From positions 1-64,000 of the forward strand of contig CABQAQ010000009.1 of assembly GCA_902462155.1 (NCBI GenBank): a DNA stretch of 64,000 nucleotides, written 5' to 3'. Source of the stretch: an uncultured bacterium. GTDB lineage: Bacteria > Cyanobacteriota > Vampirovibrionia > Gastranaerophilales > Gastranaerophilaceae. Positions 19,175 through 29,147 of the stretch are shown piece after piece. Numbering within the stretch: the stretch's first letter is position 1; each line of letters opens with the position of its first letter. The notes beneath the pieces were generated by a model, which was not told where the DNA came from, ran no database searches, and saw nothing but the letters and a program-made list of their open reading frames with translations. A program made the position numbers and the translations under genes.

Positions 19175-20293
19175 ATGTCAAGTACATCATTATCAAGGCA
19201 AAATATGGCAGCTCCAATTCAATCAAATAGTTATTATTATCCCCCTCAAGTATATTCTAATTCAAATAAAGCCGATGGTTATTATAATTATAATGATCAA
19301 TTTCAAGGCGATTCTTTTGTAAATAATAGAGCTCAAGAGCAACATAAAAAAGAGATAAATTGGAAAAAATGGTTGACAATAGGTGGACTTGCAGCAATAG
19401 GTACGTTTCTATTAGCCTCTGTCTTAGGTCGTTCTTCTACACCGGTTCCAAATGATGTATTAACATCTAAAAGACCAACTACTACATTTAAAGATGTGGC
19501 TGGAATGACAGATATTAAAGATATGCTAAATCAGAAAATATTAAATCCAATAAATGATCCGTCTATTAATAAAAAATATCAAAAATGGGGAATAGAACAA
19601 CCATCAGGATTCTTATTCGCAGGCCCTGGTGGTACCGGTAAAACATATATAGCTGAATGTCTTGCTGGAGAACTTGGTACTGATCTTTATGAAATAAAAG
19701 CTTCAGAAGTTGGATCTGCTTGGGCTCATGAAACAAGTAAAAATATATCTAAAGCTATTGATGATGTTATATGTAAAGCAGAAAAATCAGATAAACCAGT
19801 TGTCCTTTTCTTTGATGAACTTGATTCTATTGTAAGAAAAAGAACTTCAGATACTAAAAAATATGAAGCAGAAGAAGTAAATACTATACTTCAAAAAGTA
19901 CAGAATTTACATAAAAAAAATATAATATTGATAGGTGCTACAAATTGTCCGGGAATGCTTGACAAACCTGCTCTAAGACCTGGTAGATTTAATACTCCTA
20001 TTTATTTTAGATTACCTAATTTGGAAGAACGTGAAGATTTATTTAAGTTATCTTTAAGAAATTCTTCTAAAGAAGTAGTTGGTAATTTCCTTGATAATAA
20101 AGAAGCTCTTAAAAAAGTAGCACAAGCTGCAGAAGGTTTCTCTAATGCAGATATTAAAGATATTGTCAGAGAAGGTTTAACTATGGCTTGTAATAATGGG
20201 GCATCTGAAATTGATGAAACTTATTTCTTAAAAGTTATTGAAAATTTAAATTTACAAAAAGAAATGGAAGAATTCCAAAGATCATTTACTTAA
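19175..20293 (+). CDS. membrane-anchored FtsH-like AAA+ ATPase lacking a protease domain
   Basis: The AAA+ module (about residues 95-340) has Walker A FAGPGGTGKT, Walker B VVLFFDELDS, and the second-region ALRPGRFNTPIYF with arginine fingers, all closest to FtsH. One hydrophobic segment (LTIGGLAAIGTFLLASVLG, about residues 62-80) follows a disordered Tyr/Asn-rich start. The sequence stops after the AAA lid, with no HExxH zinc protease. ATG at 19175 is chosen because AGAGGA lies eight bases upstream; an in-frame ATG at 19133 has no such site. It may be a disaggregase or extraction motor. Confidence 0.8.
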   Translation: MSSTSLSRQNMAAPIQSNSYYYPPQVYSNSNKADGYYNYNDQFQGDSFVNNRAQEQHKKEINWKKWLTIGGLAAIGTFLLASVLGRSSTPVPNDVLTSKRPTTTFKDVAGMTDIKDMLNQKILNPINDPSINKKYQKWGIEQPSGFLFAGPGGTGKTYIAECLAGELGTDLYEIKASEVGSAWAHETSKNISKAIDDVICKAEKSDKPVVLFFDELDSIVRKRTSDTKKYEAEEVNTILQKVQNLHKKNIILIGATNCPGMLDKPALRPGRFNTPIYFRLPNLEEREDLFKLSLRNSSKEVVGNFLDNKEALKKVAQAAEGFSNADIKDIVREGLTMACNNGASEIDETYFLKVIENLNLQKEMEEFQRSFT

Positions 20294-20315
20294 ATTAAAA
20301 TACAAAGATGATGAA

Positions 20316-20942
20316 TTATTTATCTTTTGAACAGATAAATATTACTTCTTCGGATAATAAATTGGCAATGTTCTTTGTATATTTTCTATGTGATAAGATT
20401 CTATGTTCTTTTCCTTTTGATAAAAATATCTGATCGATAATTTCTATATCTCTTGTTTTTGCAAATTCATAGAAATCATTAATAGTTAGCAGGTGAATAT
20501 TTGGAGTATTATACCATTCAAATGGTAAGACTTTGGATTTAGGCATTTTACCTTGCAACATTAAAAATAAACGAATTTTATAATATGCAAAGTTTGGAAA
20601 ACTTATAATTATTTTTTTGCCTACTCTAAGCATCTCATCAATTACATAATCTGGTTTTACTGTTGATTGTAAGGTTTGATTTAATATTACCCAATCCCAT
20701 TGTTTTTCTTGAAATTCTTTTAAACCTTCGTCTATATTCCCTTGTATTACTGATAAGCCTTTTTCTAGACTTTTTATTACCTGATCTTGATCTATTTCTA
20801 TACCAATTCCTTTGCAGTTTTTAGTTGTTACTAGCTTGTCTAGTAAAACTCCTTCTCCACAACCAAGATCAAGTATAGAAGAGTTATTATCAATAACTTT
20901 AGAGATAATTTCGTAATTTAGGTGTATATTTTCTATAGTCAT
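20316..20942 (-). CDS. metW: MetW-like methyltransferase
   Basis: Class I SAM-binding protein of 208 residues with motif I SSILDLGCGEG and later VILNQTLQST, matching MetW, which is encoded beside and supports MetX in methionine synthesis in many diderm bacteria. It starts five bases after the metX stop on the same strand. Its biochemical activity is not well defined in the family. Confidence 0.88.
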   Translation of the reverse strand: MTIENIHLNYEIISKVIDNNSSILDLGCGEGVLLDKLVTTKNCKGIGIEIDQDQVIKSLEKGLSVIQGNIDEGLKEFQEKQWDWVILNQTLQSTVKPDYVIDEMLRVGKKIIISFPNFAYYKIRLFLMLQGKMPKSKVLPFEWYNTPNIHLLTINDFYEFAKTRDIEIIDQIFLSKGKEHRILSHRKYTKNIANLLSEEVIFICSKDK

Positions 20943-20947
20943 AGTTC

Positions 20948-22078
20948 TTATTGTTTTTCTCCTATTTTAGATAAAAAACTCTTTATTATCTTTGTTTGTT
21001 GATTAAATTCAAGTAAAAAAGCATCGTGACCACAATTAGATTTTATTTCGCAAAAAGAAACGTCTTTTTTGGCTTGAAGTAAAGCATTTACCATTTCTTT
21101 TGATTGTTCTGTTGGAAAAAGCCAATCTGATGAAAAAGAGATAATTAGAAATTTAGAATTTGTATTTAAAAACGCATTTTTTAAAGAACCATATTTTTTT
21201 GATAAATCAAAATAGTCAACAGCTTTTGTAATATACAAATAACTATTTGCATCAAATCTATCTACAAAAATTTGTCCTTGATGAGCCAGATAACTTTCTA
21301 CCGCAAAATCTATATTAAAATCGAAATTAGCTTTGTTAGTTTGGAATCTTCTTCCGAATTTATTATGCATAGCCTCTTCGCATAAATATGTTATATGTCC
21401 GATCATTCTTGCTATACTTAAACCGGTTTCAGGATAATTTTTTTGGTCATAATAGCTTCCATTGTTAAAATTTTTATCAGAAAGTATGGCATTTCTTCCT
21501 ACTGCGTTAAAGGCTATGCTCTGAGCAGTTAATTTAGATGTTGAGGCTATAACTATAGTTCCTATTACCATATCACTATATTTTATTGACCATTCAAGAG
21601 CTTGCATTCCTCCCATTGAGCCGCCTGCTACTATTAATTTTTTTATCTTTAGATATTCAATGAGCTTTTTTTGAACTTTTACTGTATCTTCTATAGTAAT
21701 TACAGGAAAATCTAAACCATAAGGTCTATTTGTTTTTGGATTAATTGATGATGGACCAGTTGTGCCAGAACAACCACCTAGGATGTTTGAACATACTATG
21801 AAATACTTATTTGTATCAAAGGCCTTATTTGGACCTATCATTTCTTGCCACCAGCCAGGTTTTTTATCTTCTTCTGTATGATATCCGTATGCGTGTGCAT
21901 CTCCTGTTAAAGCGTGAAATATTAATATTGCATTATCACCTTTTTCATTTAATTTACCATACGTTTCGTATGCTACGGTTATATATTCTAAAATTTCATT
22001 TGACTCAAGCTTTAAAGGTTCGTTTATTTCAAAATATTTAGTTTCTGTATATTCTCTATTGACTGTACTATTTCCCAT
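20948..22078 (-). CDS. metX: homoserine O-acetyltransferase
   Basis: Alpha/beta-hydrolase enzyme acylating homoserine for methionine synthesis. The nucleophile elbow is GGSMGGMQALEW (about residue 145), the acid in SSDWLFPTEQ (about 318) and the histidine in NCGHDAFLLE (about 351), giving a complete Ser-Asp-His triad. At 376 residues it has normal length. It is first of a metX-metW operon. Succinyl rather than acetyl transfer cannot be excluded from sequence alone. Confidence 0.94.
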   Translation of the reverse strand: MGNSTVNREYTETKYFEINEPLKLESNEILEYITVAYETYGKLNEKGDNAILIFHALTGDAHAYGYHTEEDKKPGWWQEMIGPNKAFDTNKYFIVCSNILGGCSGTTGPSSINPKTNRPYGLDFPVITIEDTVKVQKKLIEYLKIKKLIVAGGSMGGMQALEWSIKYSDMVIGTIVIASTSKLTAQSIAFNAVGRNAILSDKNFNNGSYYDQKNYPETGLSIARMIGHITYLCEEAMHNKFGRRFQTNKANFDFNIDFAVESYLAHQGQIFVDRFDANSYLYITKAVDYFDLSKKYGSLKNAFLNTNSKFLIISFSSDWLFPTEQSKEMVNALLQAKKDVSFCEIKSNCGHDAFLLEFNQQTKIIKSFLSKIGEKQ

Positions 22079-22095
22079 ATTTATACGTTACCTTT

Positions 22096-22917
22096 TTATT
22101 GATTTTCAATTTCTTCGTATTTTTTATAGAATAATGTCGCTATAATAGGTTTAGCAAAAAAATCCAGTATAGATACAATTATTTGAATAGTAGGAGCATT
22201 TAAAGTATTTGAAATATTAAATAAATTTAGGAAAAACTTAATTGTTAAATATAATATAAAGGCTAATATAAACTCAAAAATATAAAGATATACGTTTACA
22301 AAAATAAATGGAAATATATTGTTATTTATAATTTTTATACTAGTTTTAATATAATAAGAAATTTCTCTATTACTATTAAGAGCAAAGATAGGAATACTTA
22401 AGCTTAAAATAGATTTTGCTATCGGGTCAGCTAGAATTGCTATTGGAAAGCATAAGATTCCAATAAGAATCAAAATTGCCATAAGAACTATATAAGTTAA
22501 TACAAGCATAGAAATTAATTTGAAATATTTTTTAGAATTTTTTGAAATACTTTTAATGTAGATTAAATTATTCTTAATATTTTCTTGCCTATATAAATCT
22601 AATGTTAATGGAGTTAATGCTGCGATTGAGATTAATAATTCAGATAAATATTTAAAAAATAAAAAAATACCAGGAATAGATAATATAATACATATTATGC
22701 TAGATAAAATTATATCTTGTTTAAAATTAGGATTAAATATAGAAATATAAAAATAAATTAAGATGACATTTAATAAAATACTAAATAATATACCTAAAGA
22801 GGGTATTAAAATTAAGTCTAATAATTTAAATAAATTTTTGAAAATAATATCTAAAGATTCTTTAAAAATATTAAAAGTAGATAAATTTTTAAATTCTTCT
22901 CTTCCATTACTATACAT
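22096..22917 (-). CDS. polytopic membrane protein, paralogue of 22983-23915
   Basis: A 273-residue protein with about six hydrophobic segments and few charged loops. It resembles the neighbouring 310-residue protein in layout and motifs: both have an ISIAA stretch, a central P-x-F-AL block before a KTSI segment, and a C-terminal P-I-x-x-x-LFY-(K/R)-(K/R)-YE ending. It is likely an integral inner-membrane protein. Its ribosome-binding region is weak and it lies 17 bp upstream of metX. Function is unknown. Confidence 0.75.
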   Translation of the reverse strand: MYSNGREEFKNLSTFNIFKESLDIIFKNLFKLLDLILIPSLGILFSILLNVILIYFYISIFNPNFKQDIILSSIICIILSIPGIFLFFKYLSELLISIAALTPLTLDLYRQENIKNNLIYIKSISKNSKKYFKLISMLVLTYIVLMAILILIGILCFPIAILADPIAKSILSLSIPIFALNSNREISYYIKTSIKIINNNIFPFIFVNVYLYIFEFILAFILYLTIKFFLNLFNISNTLNAPTIQIIVSILDFFAKPIIATLFYKKYEEIENQ

Positions 22918-22982
22918 ATTATAATTCCTTATATATATTAATTTTTATACTATAACATATATTATTTTTTAATGAAAGAAAT

Positions 22983-23915
22983 TTATTTTTCGTATCTTCT
23001 ATAAAATAAAGTAAGAGCAATGTCACGGATTGGAAGTGTAAATCCACAAGCAATACTTGTTATAATCATTTCAAAAATATGGTTAGATACTTCAAGACTA
23101 TCAAGGTTAAATTGTTTTAAAGGTAAAGTTTGGATAAATGCCTCAATAGGTGTAGATAAATAATAATCAAGTTTAAGGTAAGAAACGGCAAAGTATACAC
23201 TTTTAGGTATTATAATATAACTTACTATAAATAAAAATATTAAAATACAGATAATAGAAAATAAATATTTACTTACAATAGAAATACTTGTTTTTAAAAT
23301 AGAAAAAATATTTTTGCTTTCGTCAAGAGCAAATATCTGAATAGTTAAGCAAAATAACAATGAAAAAATTAGCCCTGGAATTATAAAACACAAATAACCT
23401 AAAAAAGTAATAAAGGCAATTATAAGTAAAAGAATAATATAATCTTTAGACCTTCTGAAGACTATATCATAATGTGATTGAATATTCTTGATATGACCTG
23501 AGGTATCAACATCAACACTTATAGAATTAATAGCGGCTATAGATATTAGATAATCCCAAAAAGATTTTGTAAATATTAAAAATCCTGGCAATGTAAAAAG
23601 AAGTAAAAAAAGAAATGAAATATTTTGGTTTTCTAGAATAGAAAATTTAGCTAAATTAGTCTGAAAATTTATAGTATAAAAATAAGTAGCAGAAAATATA
23701 AATATTAGTCCGAGTAATTGTCCAAAAATTGGCCAGAATAATATTTTAAAAAAAATATCAATATTCTTAAAATATAATTTTAATGACTCATAACAAATAG
23801 ATATTATCGTAAAAAATTTGACTTCCTCGTTTATTTTTGATTTTGAAACTTTATTTTTTTTCTTTTTAGTCCTTTTGGTAGTTTTATAGAACTTATTATT
23901 GTCAGAATTTTTCAC
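22983..23915 (-). CDS. polytopic membrane protein, paralogue of 22096-22917
   Basis: A 310-residue protein with a Lys-rich cytoplasmic start (about 25 residues) and about six hydrophobic segments. It ends ALTLFYRRYEK, parallel to the ATLFYKKYEE end of its neighbour, so a tandem duplication is likely. The architecture recalls membrane domains of the glycerophosphodiesterase-membrane type, but no catalytic motif is present. Function is unknown. Confidence 0.75.
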   Translation of the reverse strand: MKNSDNNKFYKTTKRTKKKKNKVSKSKINEEVKFFTIISICYESLKLYFKNIDIFFKILFWPIFGQLLGLIFIFSATYFYTINFQTNLAKFSILENQNISFLFLLLFTLPGFLIFTKSFWDYLISIAAINSISVDVDTSGHIKNIQSHYDIVFRRSKDYIILLLIIAFITFLGYLCFIIPGLIFSLLFCLTIQIFALDESKNIFSILKTSISIVSKYLFSIICILIFLFIVSYIIIPKSVYFAVSYLKLDYYLSTPIEAFIQTLPLKQFNLDSLEVSNHIFEMIITSIACGFTLPIRDIALTLFYRRYEK

Positions 23916-24015
23916 TATTTGATACCTTTATTAATTCTAGTCTTTGTATACGATTGATAAAAAAATATTAATGATAAAATAATACATGTTTAATTATAAT
24001 ATTAAAATATAAAAA

Positions 24016-24666
24016 ATGAAAAATATAGAAGATTTTAAAGAAGACGATTATAAAAAAGATGTGGATTTACATATTCATTCTTGCTTTTCAGACGGATTAA
24101 TGAATCCTGATCAAATTACTAAAAATATTGAGAAATATAATTTAAAAAAAATTTCAATATGTGATCATAATACAGTAGAAATTTATCAAAATGAAAATAT
24201 TAATAATAATAACAAAATAATAAAAGGTGTAGAATTTGACTGTTGGCACAAAGGTGTACTCATACATATTTTAGGCTATGATATAGATGTAAATAATGAG
24301 GATCTGGTTTCAATTTGTGCTAAAACAAAATTGGGTAAAACATTAGATATAATAAGATTATATGAAGCAATAAAAAGGACACCCAAAAAAGCTATAGAGG
24401 CTATTCATAAAGCAAAAGGCAAAGCAGTATTAGCACATAGTGCTTGTTATTGGACTTTTAATTTGGATTTATTTGTAAAATCTTTAATAGATCTGGGATT
24501 AGATGGTCTTGAAGTTTTTTATCCGTATCGTAGACATAGAGCTATTATTAAGTTCCATAAAGCTGATACTGTAAAAAAAATAGCTGAAAAATATTCTTTA
24601 TTAATGACAGGCGGAACTGATACACATGATAATATGGAGAATTATAAATTATTTAACAAGTTCTGA
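24016..24666 (+). CDS. PHP-domain phosphoesterase
   Basis: Metal-dependent phosphoesterase (216 residues). PHP motifs are DLHIHSCFSDG (motif 1, about residue 14), ISICDHNT (motif 2), VLAHSACYW (motif 3) and GGTDTHDN (motif 4). It is shorter than the roughly 280-residue YciV/RNase AM group, mostly through a reduced middle. It is probably a nucleotidase or exonuclease on small phosphorylated substrates. It stands alone on the plus strand, divergent from the paired membrane-protein genes. Confidence 0.85.
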   Translation: MKNIEDFKEDDYKKDVDLHIHSCFSDGLMNPDQITKNIEKYNLKKISICDHNTVEIYQNENINNNNKIIKGVEFDCWHKGVLIHILGYDIDVNNEDLVSICAKTKLGKTLDIIRLYEAIKRTPKKAIEAIHKAKGKAVLAHSACYWTFNLDLFVKSLIDLGLDGLEVFYPYRRHRAIIKFHKADTVKKIAEKYSLLMTGGTDTHDNMENYKLFNKF

Positions 24667-24675
24667 TAAGAAAAC

Positions 24676-24721
24676 AGCTAATAACTAAATATAAATAAAT
24701 TTAAAAAGTTAGTTATTAGCT
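24676..24721 (-). terminator. terminator of the GT5-like gene
   Basis: Perfect 13-bp inverted repeat AGCTAATAACTAA / TTAGTTATTAGCT with a 20-base loop. On the minus strand it is followed by GTTTTCTT, so it serves the minus-strand gene ending at 24752. The plus-strand side has no T run. Confidence 0.7.
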
Positions 24722-24751
24722 GAAGTTGGTGTTATAAAAATATCTAAATTT

Positions 24752-27574
24752 TTAAGATTCCGGATTTGTAACACTTTTTTCTTTATTTTTTTCATGGAAG
24801 TATAAACCTGCAGCAGCAGCTCCAGTAGCTGCAACTAAAGTACCAATAATACTTACTTTAGCTAATTTGCTATCTTTAATTTTTTCTAAAAGATTTTTTT
24901 CTGTAATTTGCTGAGATTGTATTTGTATTTTATTACCCTTTTTAGAATTTTCTACTACTGATTTATATACATCTTCAGGTACTATTCCAAACTTTTCACC
25001 TACTACAGGCTTTAACCTATCTTTTGTTCTATCAGACAAACCTTTAAATCCATTATTTTTATCTATTTGCCATACTTGTTGAAAATATCTATCATTGGCT
25101 GATAATCCATTATTAGAATCAGCATTGTTATACCAATCACCTTTATGTTCTATACAAGCTTTTGACATCTTTTTATAAACATCTTTATCATCATAGATTT
25201 TTACAGCTTTTTCGATAAGCTCAGATAACTCTGAACCTTGTTTATTTATTCTTACTTCATCTATAGCATTAGCTAATTCGTTACCTTTTAAATTTTGTTT
25301 ATCAGAAGGAAGTAAATCTTCTTTATTACCTATTAAAAAAGCATTCTTTGTTAAAAATCCTGTTTTACCTTCTTCTATAAGATTAGGTGCCCCTCCTGTA
25401 TTTGTAGATAATACAGGTGTTCCACAACCTAATGATTCAATAGGAGTAATTCCACAAGGTTCAAATCTGGATGTTAAATATGCAAAATCTGCACAAGTTA
25501 CAAGTTTGTTTGCAAACCAACCATTTACATAAATAGCTTGACCTTTATATTTTCCATTGTCTATGCTATTTATTTCTTTTATCTGATTCTGTATTAATTT
25601 CCAATCAGAACTACCATTATTAAATTGGCCGCCTAATATTACATTTACACGTTTTTTTTCAGCTTCACTTATATTTTTATTTTCTAAAAATTGTTTAAAT
25701 CCTTCTAAACTGATAGGATACCCCTTTTGTTCAGTACCACGACCCCAACCCATAAGAATTATAGGATCTTTACCGTTTAGTTCGGATCTTTTATCTTGTA
25801 TATAACCAATTACGGTATTACCTTTTTTAGATATTAAATCATCATTAAAAAATAGCTTATTTATAGAATTTTCAGAAATATCATTTGAGGATTTATTTTC
25901 AGAAAACTGTGTTAAAGTATTATAAAAAGTATTCTTATTAAATTGACGAGCTTTATAAAGATCATCTATAGAATCGTTTTGACTAAATGGTTTATATTTC
26001 ACCATATCAGTTTTTTCAAATCCACAACCATTAGGTCCAAACTTTGTAGCTTTACCTTCTATTTTTGTATAAGGCTTATCTGTTTCCATTGTTTTTAATG
26101 ATGATCCGTTAGTAATATCTATTGTAATATCTTTTGCTTTTTCAAACCTTTTTTGCATACCTTCTGACATTTCAGGAGTCTTTGGATTTCTAGCTTCTAG
26201 ACCGTAATTCATAGATACTGTTCCTGAAGAGAAAGTCTTATTTTGAGTTTCAGATGCTGTCAATGGGATAGCTGACATATTGTAGTTTCCGTCATCATCT
26301 TTAAACATTCCTATATATGGATCAAAGATATCATAAATTGCTTTTTGTTCTTTTTTGTCAAGTGCTTTAAATGGATCAAAATCAGTTTTACAATTAGCTT
26401 CAGCTTCTTTTGACATATCAATCATCTTAGATCGTATTTTTTTGATGAATTCTAAATCTTTTCCATTATTTGTATTTTTTAATTTTTCATAATCTTTTTC
26501 GTCTGCAATTATATTAAAGAAATCAATAGGGTTAGAATATTTACCTTGATATGCCCCACCTACATTATGGAATGTTGTATGTACTCTAAGTCCTTCAAAA
26601 TAATCATCATTTTCACCACGATTGCCCATATCTGTAATAGCTGAAACTCCAAATCTATCGTGGATCCAGATGTTAGCCGGTTCAAATCCTTCATCTTTTA
26701 ATTTTGGTAGTACATCTACTGATGCTCTTGAAAAATTAGAATAATCAAGATCTAAAAAGTGAGCTCCGGTTTCTCCGGTCCATCCGCCAGATCCACTAGC
26801 TGCACATTGAGGGCCTCCATATGCCTCTGGTAATTGTGCTACCTCTGGAGTATGTAAAAAATATATTTCACCCTTTGTTGCATTCTTTTTTATATCATTT
26901 GTTTTTAGTTTAAATAATTGGTATGGAATTTCTTCTAATTCAAATTTCTCTTGATTTACTCCTTTTATAGTCCCTTTATAATTATCTAATCTTTCAATTT
27001 CTCTAAAATTATTTCCATCAGATATTACAAAAGACTCATTATCTTTTAATTGATAATCTGTAGCAACCCTTTTATAAGCATTTTTTGGAGCTATTTTATT
27101 CACTTCATTTACTCCGGTTGCTTTTTTATCTAATACTAAAACACCTTTTGATTCTTCACTTTGTACATTATCATTAAAACTGTTATATGGTAGAATTGTT
27201 CTTACATCTATATTAGTATTTGCTGTTTCGTCTGCATTTTGCCAACTAGCAGGCGCTTCCATTGCTACATTTGCTAATCCGCCTTTTTTATATATTCCAT
27301 CAAGTACACTTTGTAATTCCGGTGGAATCTGTAATATCTGGTTTGTTTTTTTTGTTTCCGCATTACCAAATGATATCTGTATCATGTTGTTTGCTGGCTT
27401 TATTCTATTATTTAAATTTATCCCAAATGAGGCTGCTTTTAAGGGTGTACTTACTACTTTCTGATCAAAGTCTCTATGTTCTATATTTTTAATATCCTGA
27501 TTCTCTTTTGTTTGGTTTAGTCTATAATTAGTACTTACGTTTGATGAAAGAATCTGACTTTGATTAATTTTCAT
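24752..27574 (-). CDS. starch/glycogen-synthase-like GT5 protein with extended N-terminus and C-terminal membrane segment
   Basis: A 940-residue protein. Residues about 90-800 carry GT5 features: the KKGGLANV substrate-binding motif (about residue 92), a GWGRGTEQKGYP region, and the C-terminal ADFAYLTSRFEPCGITPIESLGCGT nucleotide-sugar site split over two blocks. The first 90 residues are Asn-rich and look disordered, with short SFG motifs. The last 50 contain a single hydrophobic segment before a charged tail. Bacterial GlgA is about 480 residues, so this is nearly double, with large insertions. Role in alpha-glucan synthesis is inferred. Confidence 0.78.
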   Translation of the reverse strand: MKINQSQILSSNVSTNYRLNQTKENQDIKNIEHRDFDQKVVSTPLKAASFGINLNNRIKPANNMIQISFGNAETKKTNQILQIPPELQSVLDGIYKKGGLANVAMEAPASWQNADETANTNIDVRTILPYNSFNDNVQSEESKGVLVLDKKATGVNEVNKIAPKNAYKRVATDYQLKDNESFVISDGNNFREIERLDNYKGTIKGVNQEKFELEEIPYQLFKLKTNDIKKNATKGEIYFLHTPEVAQLPEAYGGPQCAASGSGGWTGETGAHFLDLDYSNFSRASVDVLPKLKDEGFEPANIWIHDRFGVSAITDMGNRGENDDYFEGLRVHTTFHNVGGAYQGKYSNPIDFFNIIADEKDYEKLKNTNNGKDLEFIKKIRSKMIDMSKEAEANCKTDFDPFKALDKKEQKAIYDIFDPYIGMFKDDDGNYNMSAIPLTASETQNKTFSSGTVSMNYGLEARNPKTPEMSEGMQKRFEKAKDITIDITNGSSLKTMETDKPYTKIEGKATKFGPNGCGFEKTDMVKYKPFSQNDSIDDLYKARQFNKNTFYNTLTQFSENKSSNDISENSINKLFFNDDLISKKGNTVIGYIQDKRSELNGKDPIILMGWGRGTEQKGYPISLEGFKQFLENKNISEAEKKRVNVILGGQFNNGSSDWKLIQNQIKEINSIDNGKYKGQAIYVNGWFANKLVTCADFAYLTSRFEPCGITPIESLGCGTPVLSTNTGGAPNLIEEGKTGFLTKNAFLIGNKEDLLPSDKQNLKGNELANAIDEVRINKQGSELSELIEKAVKIYDDKDVYKKMSKACIEHKGDWYNNADSNNGLSANDRYFQQVWQIDKNNGFKGLSDRTKDRLKPVVGEKFGIVPEDVYKSVVENSKKGNKIQIQSQQITEKNLLEKIKDSKLAKVSIIGTLVAATGAAAAGLYFHEKNKEKSVTNPES

Positions 27575-27734
27575 TTTTATATTCTCCTATTGACGATACA
27601 CACTTTTTTAATACTTGATCTGTACTTCTATAAAGATTATCAATAGTATTATTTGCTATTTGTATTAACAATGTCGTATTTTTTGTTACAAAATTTTACA
27701 CTATAGAAGTTTTTGTTATTAATAAAAAGGTAAC

Positions 27735-29120
27735 TTACATATTTTCGTTTTTTAAAATGGTTAAACACTCTATATGGTATGTATTTGGAAACATATCATA
27801 AGGTTGAACAAATTCGGCTTTATATCCTTTATCGTAAAAAATTTCTAAATCTCTTGATAATGTAGACGGATTACAACTTAAATAGACGATCATTTTAGGC
27901 CCTATTTTATCTGAGATTATATCTATTACATCTCTTTCAACACCGGCTCTTGGCGGATCTAGTATAATACAATCTATTGATTCTTCTTTTTTATTTGAAA
28001 TCTCTTTTAGCTTTTCTTTTACATCACAAGTATATATTTCGATATTATTTATTCTATTTAATTCTAAGTTTTCTTTACAATCTTTTGTCGCAGAAGGAAC
28101 TTCTTCAACGGCTATTATTTTTTTTGCTATAGAGGCTAAGTACATTGAAAAAGTTCCAACTCCACTATATGCATCTAAAATTACCGGATTATTAAATTCT
28201 TTTTGAATATAACTCTTTACAGTATTTAAAATCTTTTCTGCAATATTGGGATTAATTTGAAAAAAGCTATTTGTGCTTATTTTATAAAAAATATCACCAA
28301 GTTTTTCTATAATAAAGCCTCTACCTTCTGCCAAATAGGTTTTCTTTCCTAAAATAATATTACTTTTTGATGTGTTTAGATTTATAGAAACTCCATTTAT
28401 ATTCTTTTCTTCTGATATTTTTGTTGCTAATTTATTTATTTTTGATGACTCATTTTCTTTATTAATAACAAATGTTACTAATACATTTTGATAAAATTCT
28501 GAGTATCTAAAAATAATATGACGCAATTCTCCGGTATGTGTTTTTTCATCGTATATTGAAATTTTAAATTCTTCTAGTTTTGTTCTTATTTTTTCAACTA
28601 AATTATTAATCAAATCAGGGGCAAGGTAACAATATTTTATATTAACTATTTTATGCGATTCTTTTTCATAATAACCTATTTTTATTTTTTTTGAGATTGG
28701 ATTTAATTTTACCGGTAATTGAATTTTACATCTATAATGTAATTTTTTTTTACTTTCAACTGTATGATATATATTAATATTTTTATAATATTTACTTCGT
28801 TCAAAAATTTCTTTTACAATTAAATCTTTTATATTTAATTGCTCTTGATAATCAATATGATTTAATTGACACCCACCACAAACTTTTATTAAACTGCAAT
28901 CACCTTTAACTCTATATGGTGATGGTTTTATTATTTCAACTATTTCTCCATATCCATAATTCTTATTTAATTTTGTTATTTTTATTTTTAATTTATCCAA
29001 TGGACAAGCATTCTCTACAAAAATATTAAAACCATTGCTAAGTTTAGCAAGTCCAAGACCTTTATTTATTATTTTTATTATATCTACTTCTATTTCTTTG
29101 TTTATGTTTAAATTAATCAT
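27735..29120 (-). CDS. 23S rRNA (uracil-5)-methyltransferase, RlmD/TrmA family
   Basis: A 461-residue SAM enzyme. It has an N-terminal TRAM domain, iron-sulfur ligands in CGGCQLNHIDYQ (about residue 81), motif I LDAYSGVGTFS, DPPRAGVERD (motif IV), and the catalytic YLSCNPSTLSRD. The iron-sulfur cysteines favour RlmD or RlmCD over TrmA. Its start is 27 bases from the divergent metallophosphoesterase start at 29148. Confidence 0.92.
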   Translation of the reverse strand: MINLNINKEIEVDIIKIINKGLGLAKLSNGFNIFVENACPLDKLKIKITKLNKNYGYGEIVEIIKPSPYRVKGDCSLIKVCGGCQLNHIDYQEQLNIKDLIVKEIFERSKYYKNINIYHTVESKKKLHYRCKIQLPVKLNPISKKIKIGYYEKESHKIVNIKYCYLAPDLINNLVEKIRTKLEEFKISIYDEKTHTGELRHIIFRYSEFYQNVLVTFVINKENESSKINKLATKISEEKNINGVSINLNTSKSNIILGKKTYLAEGRGFIIEKLGDIFYKISTNSFFQINPNIAEKILNTVKSYIQKEFNNPVILDAYSGVGTFSMYLASIAKKIIAVEEVPSATKDCKENLELNRINNIEIYTCDVKEKLKEISNKKEESIDCIILDPPRAGVERDVIDIISDKIGPKMIVYLSCNPSTLSRDLEIFYDKGYKAEFVQPYDMFPNTYHIECLTILKNENM

Positions 29121-29147
29121 AAAATAAATTATAGGATAAAAATATAA

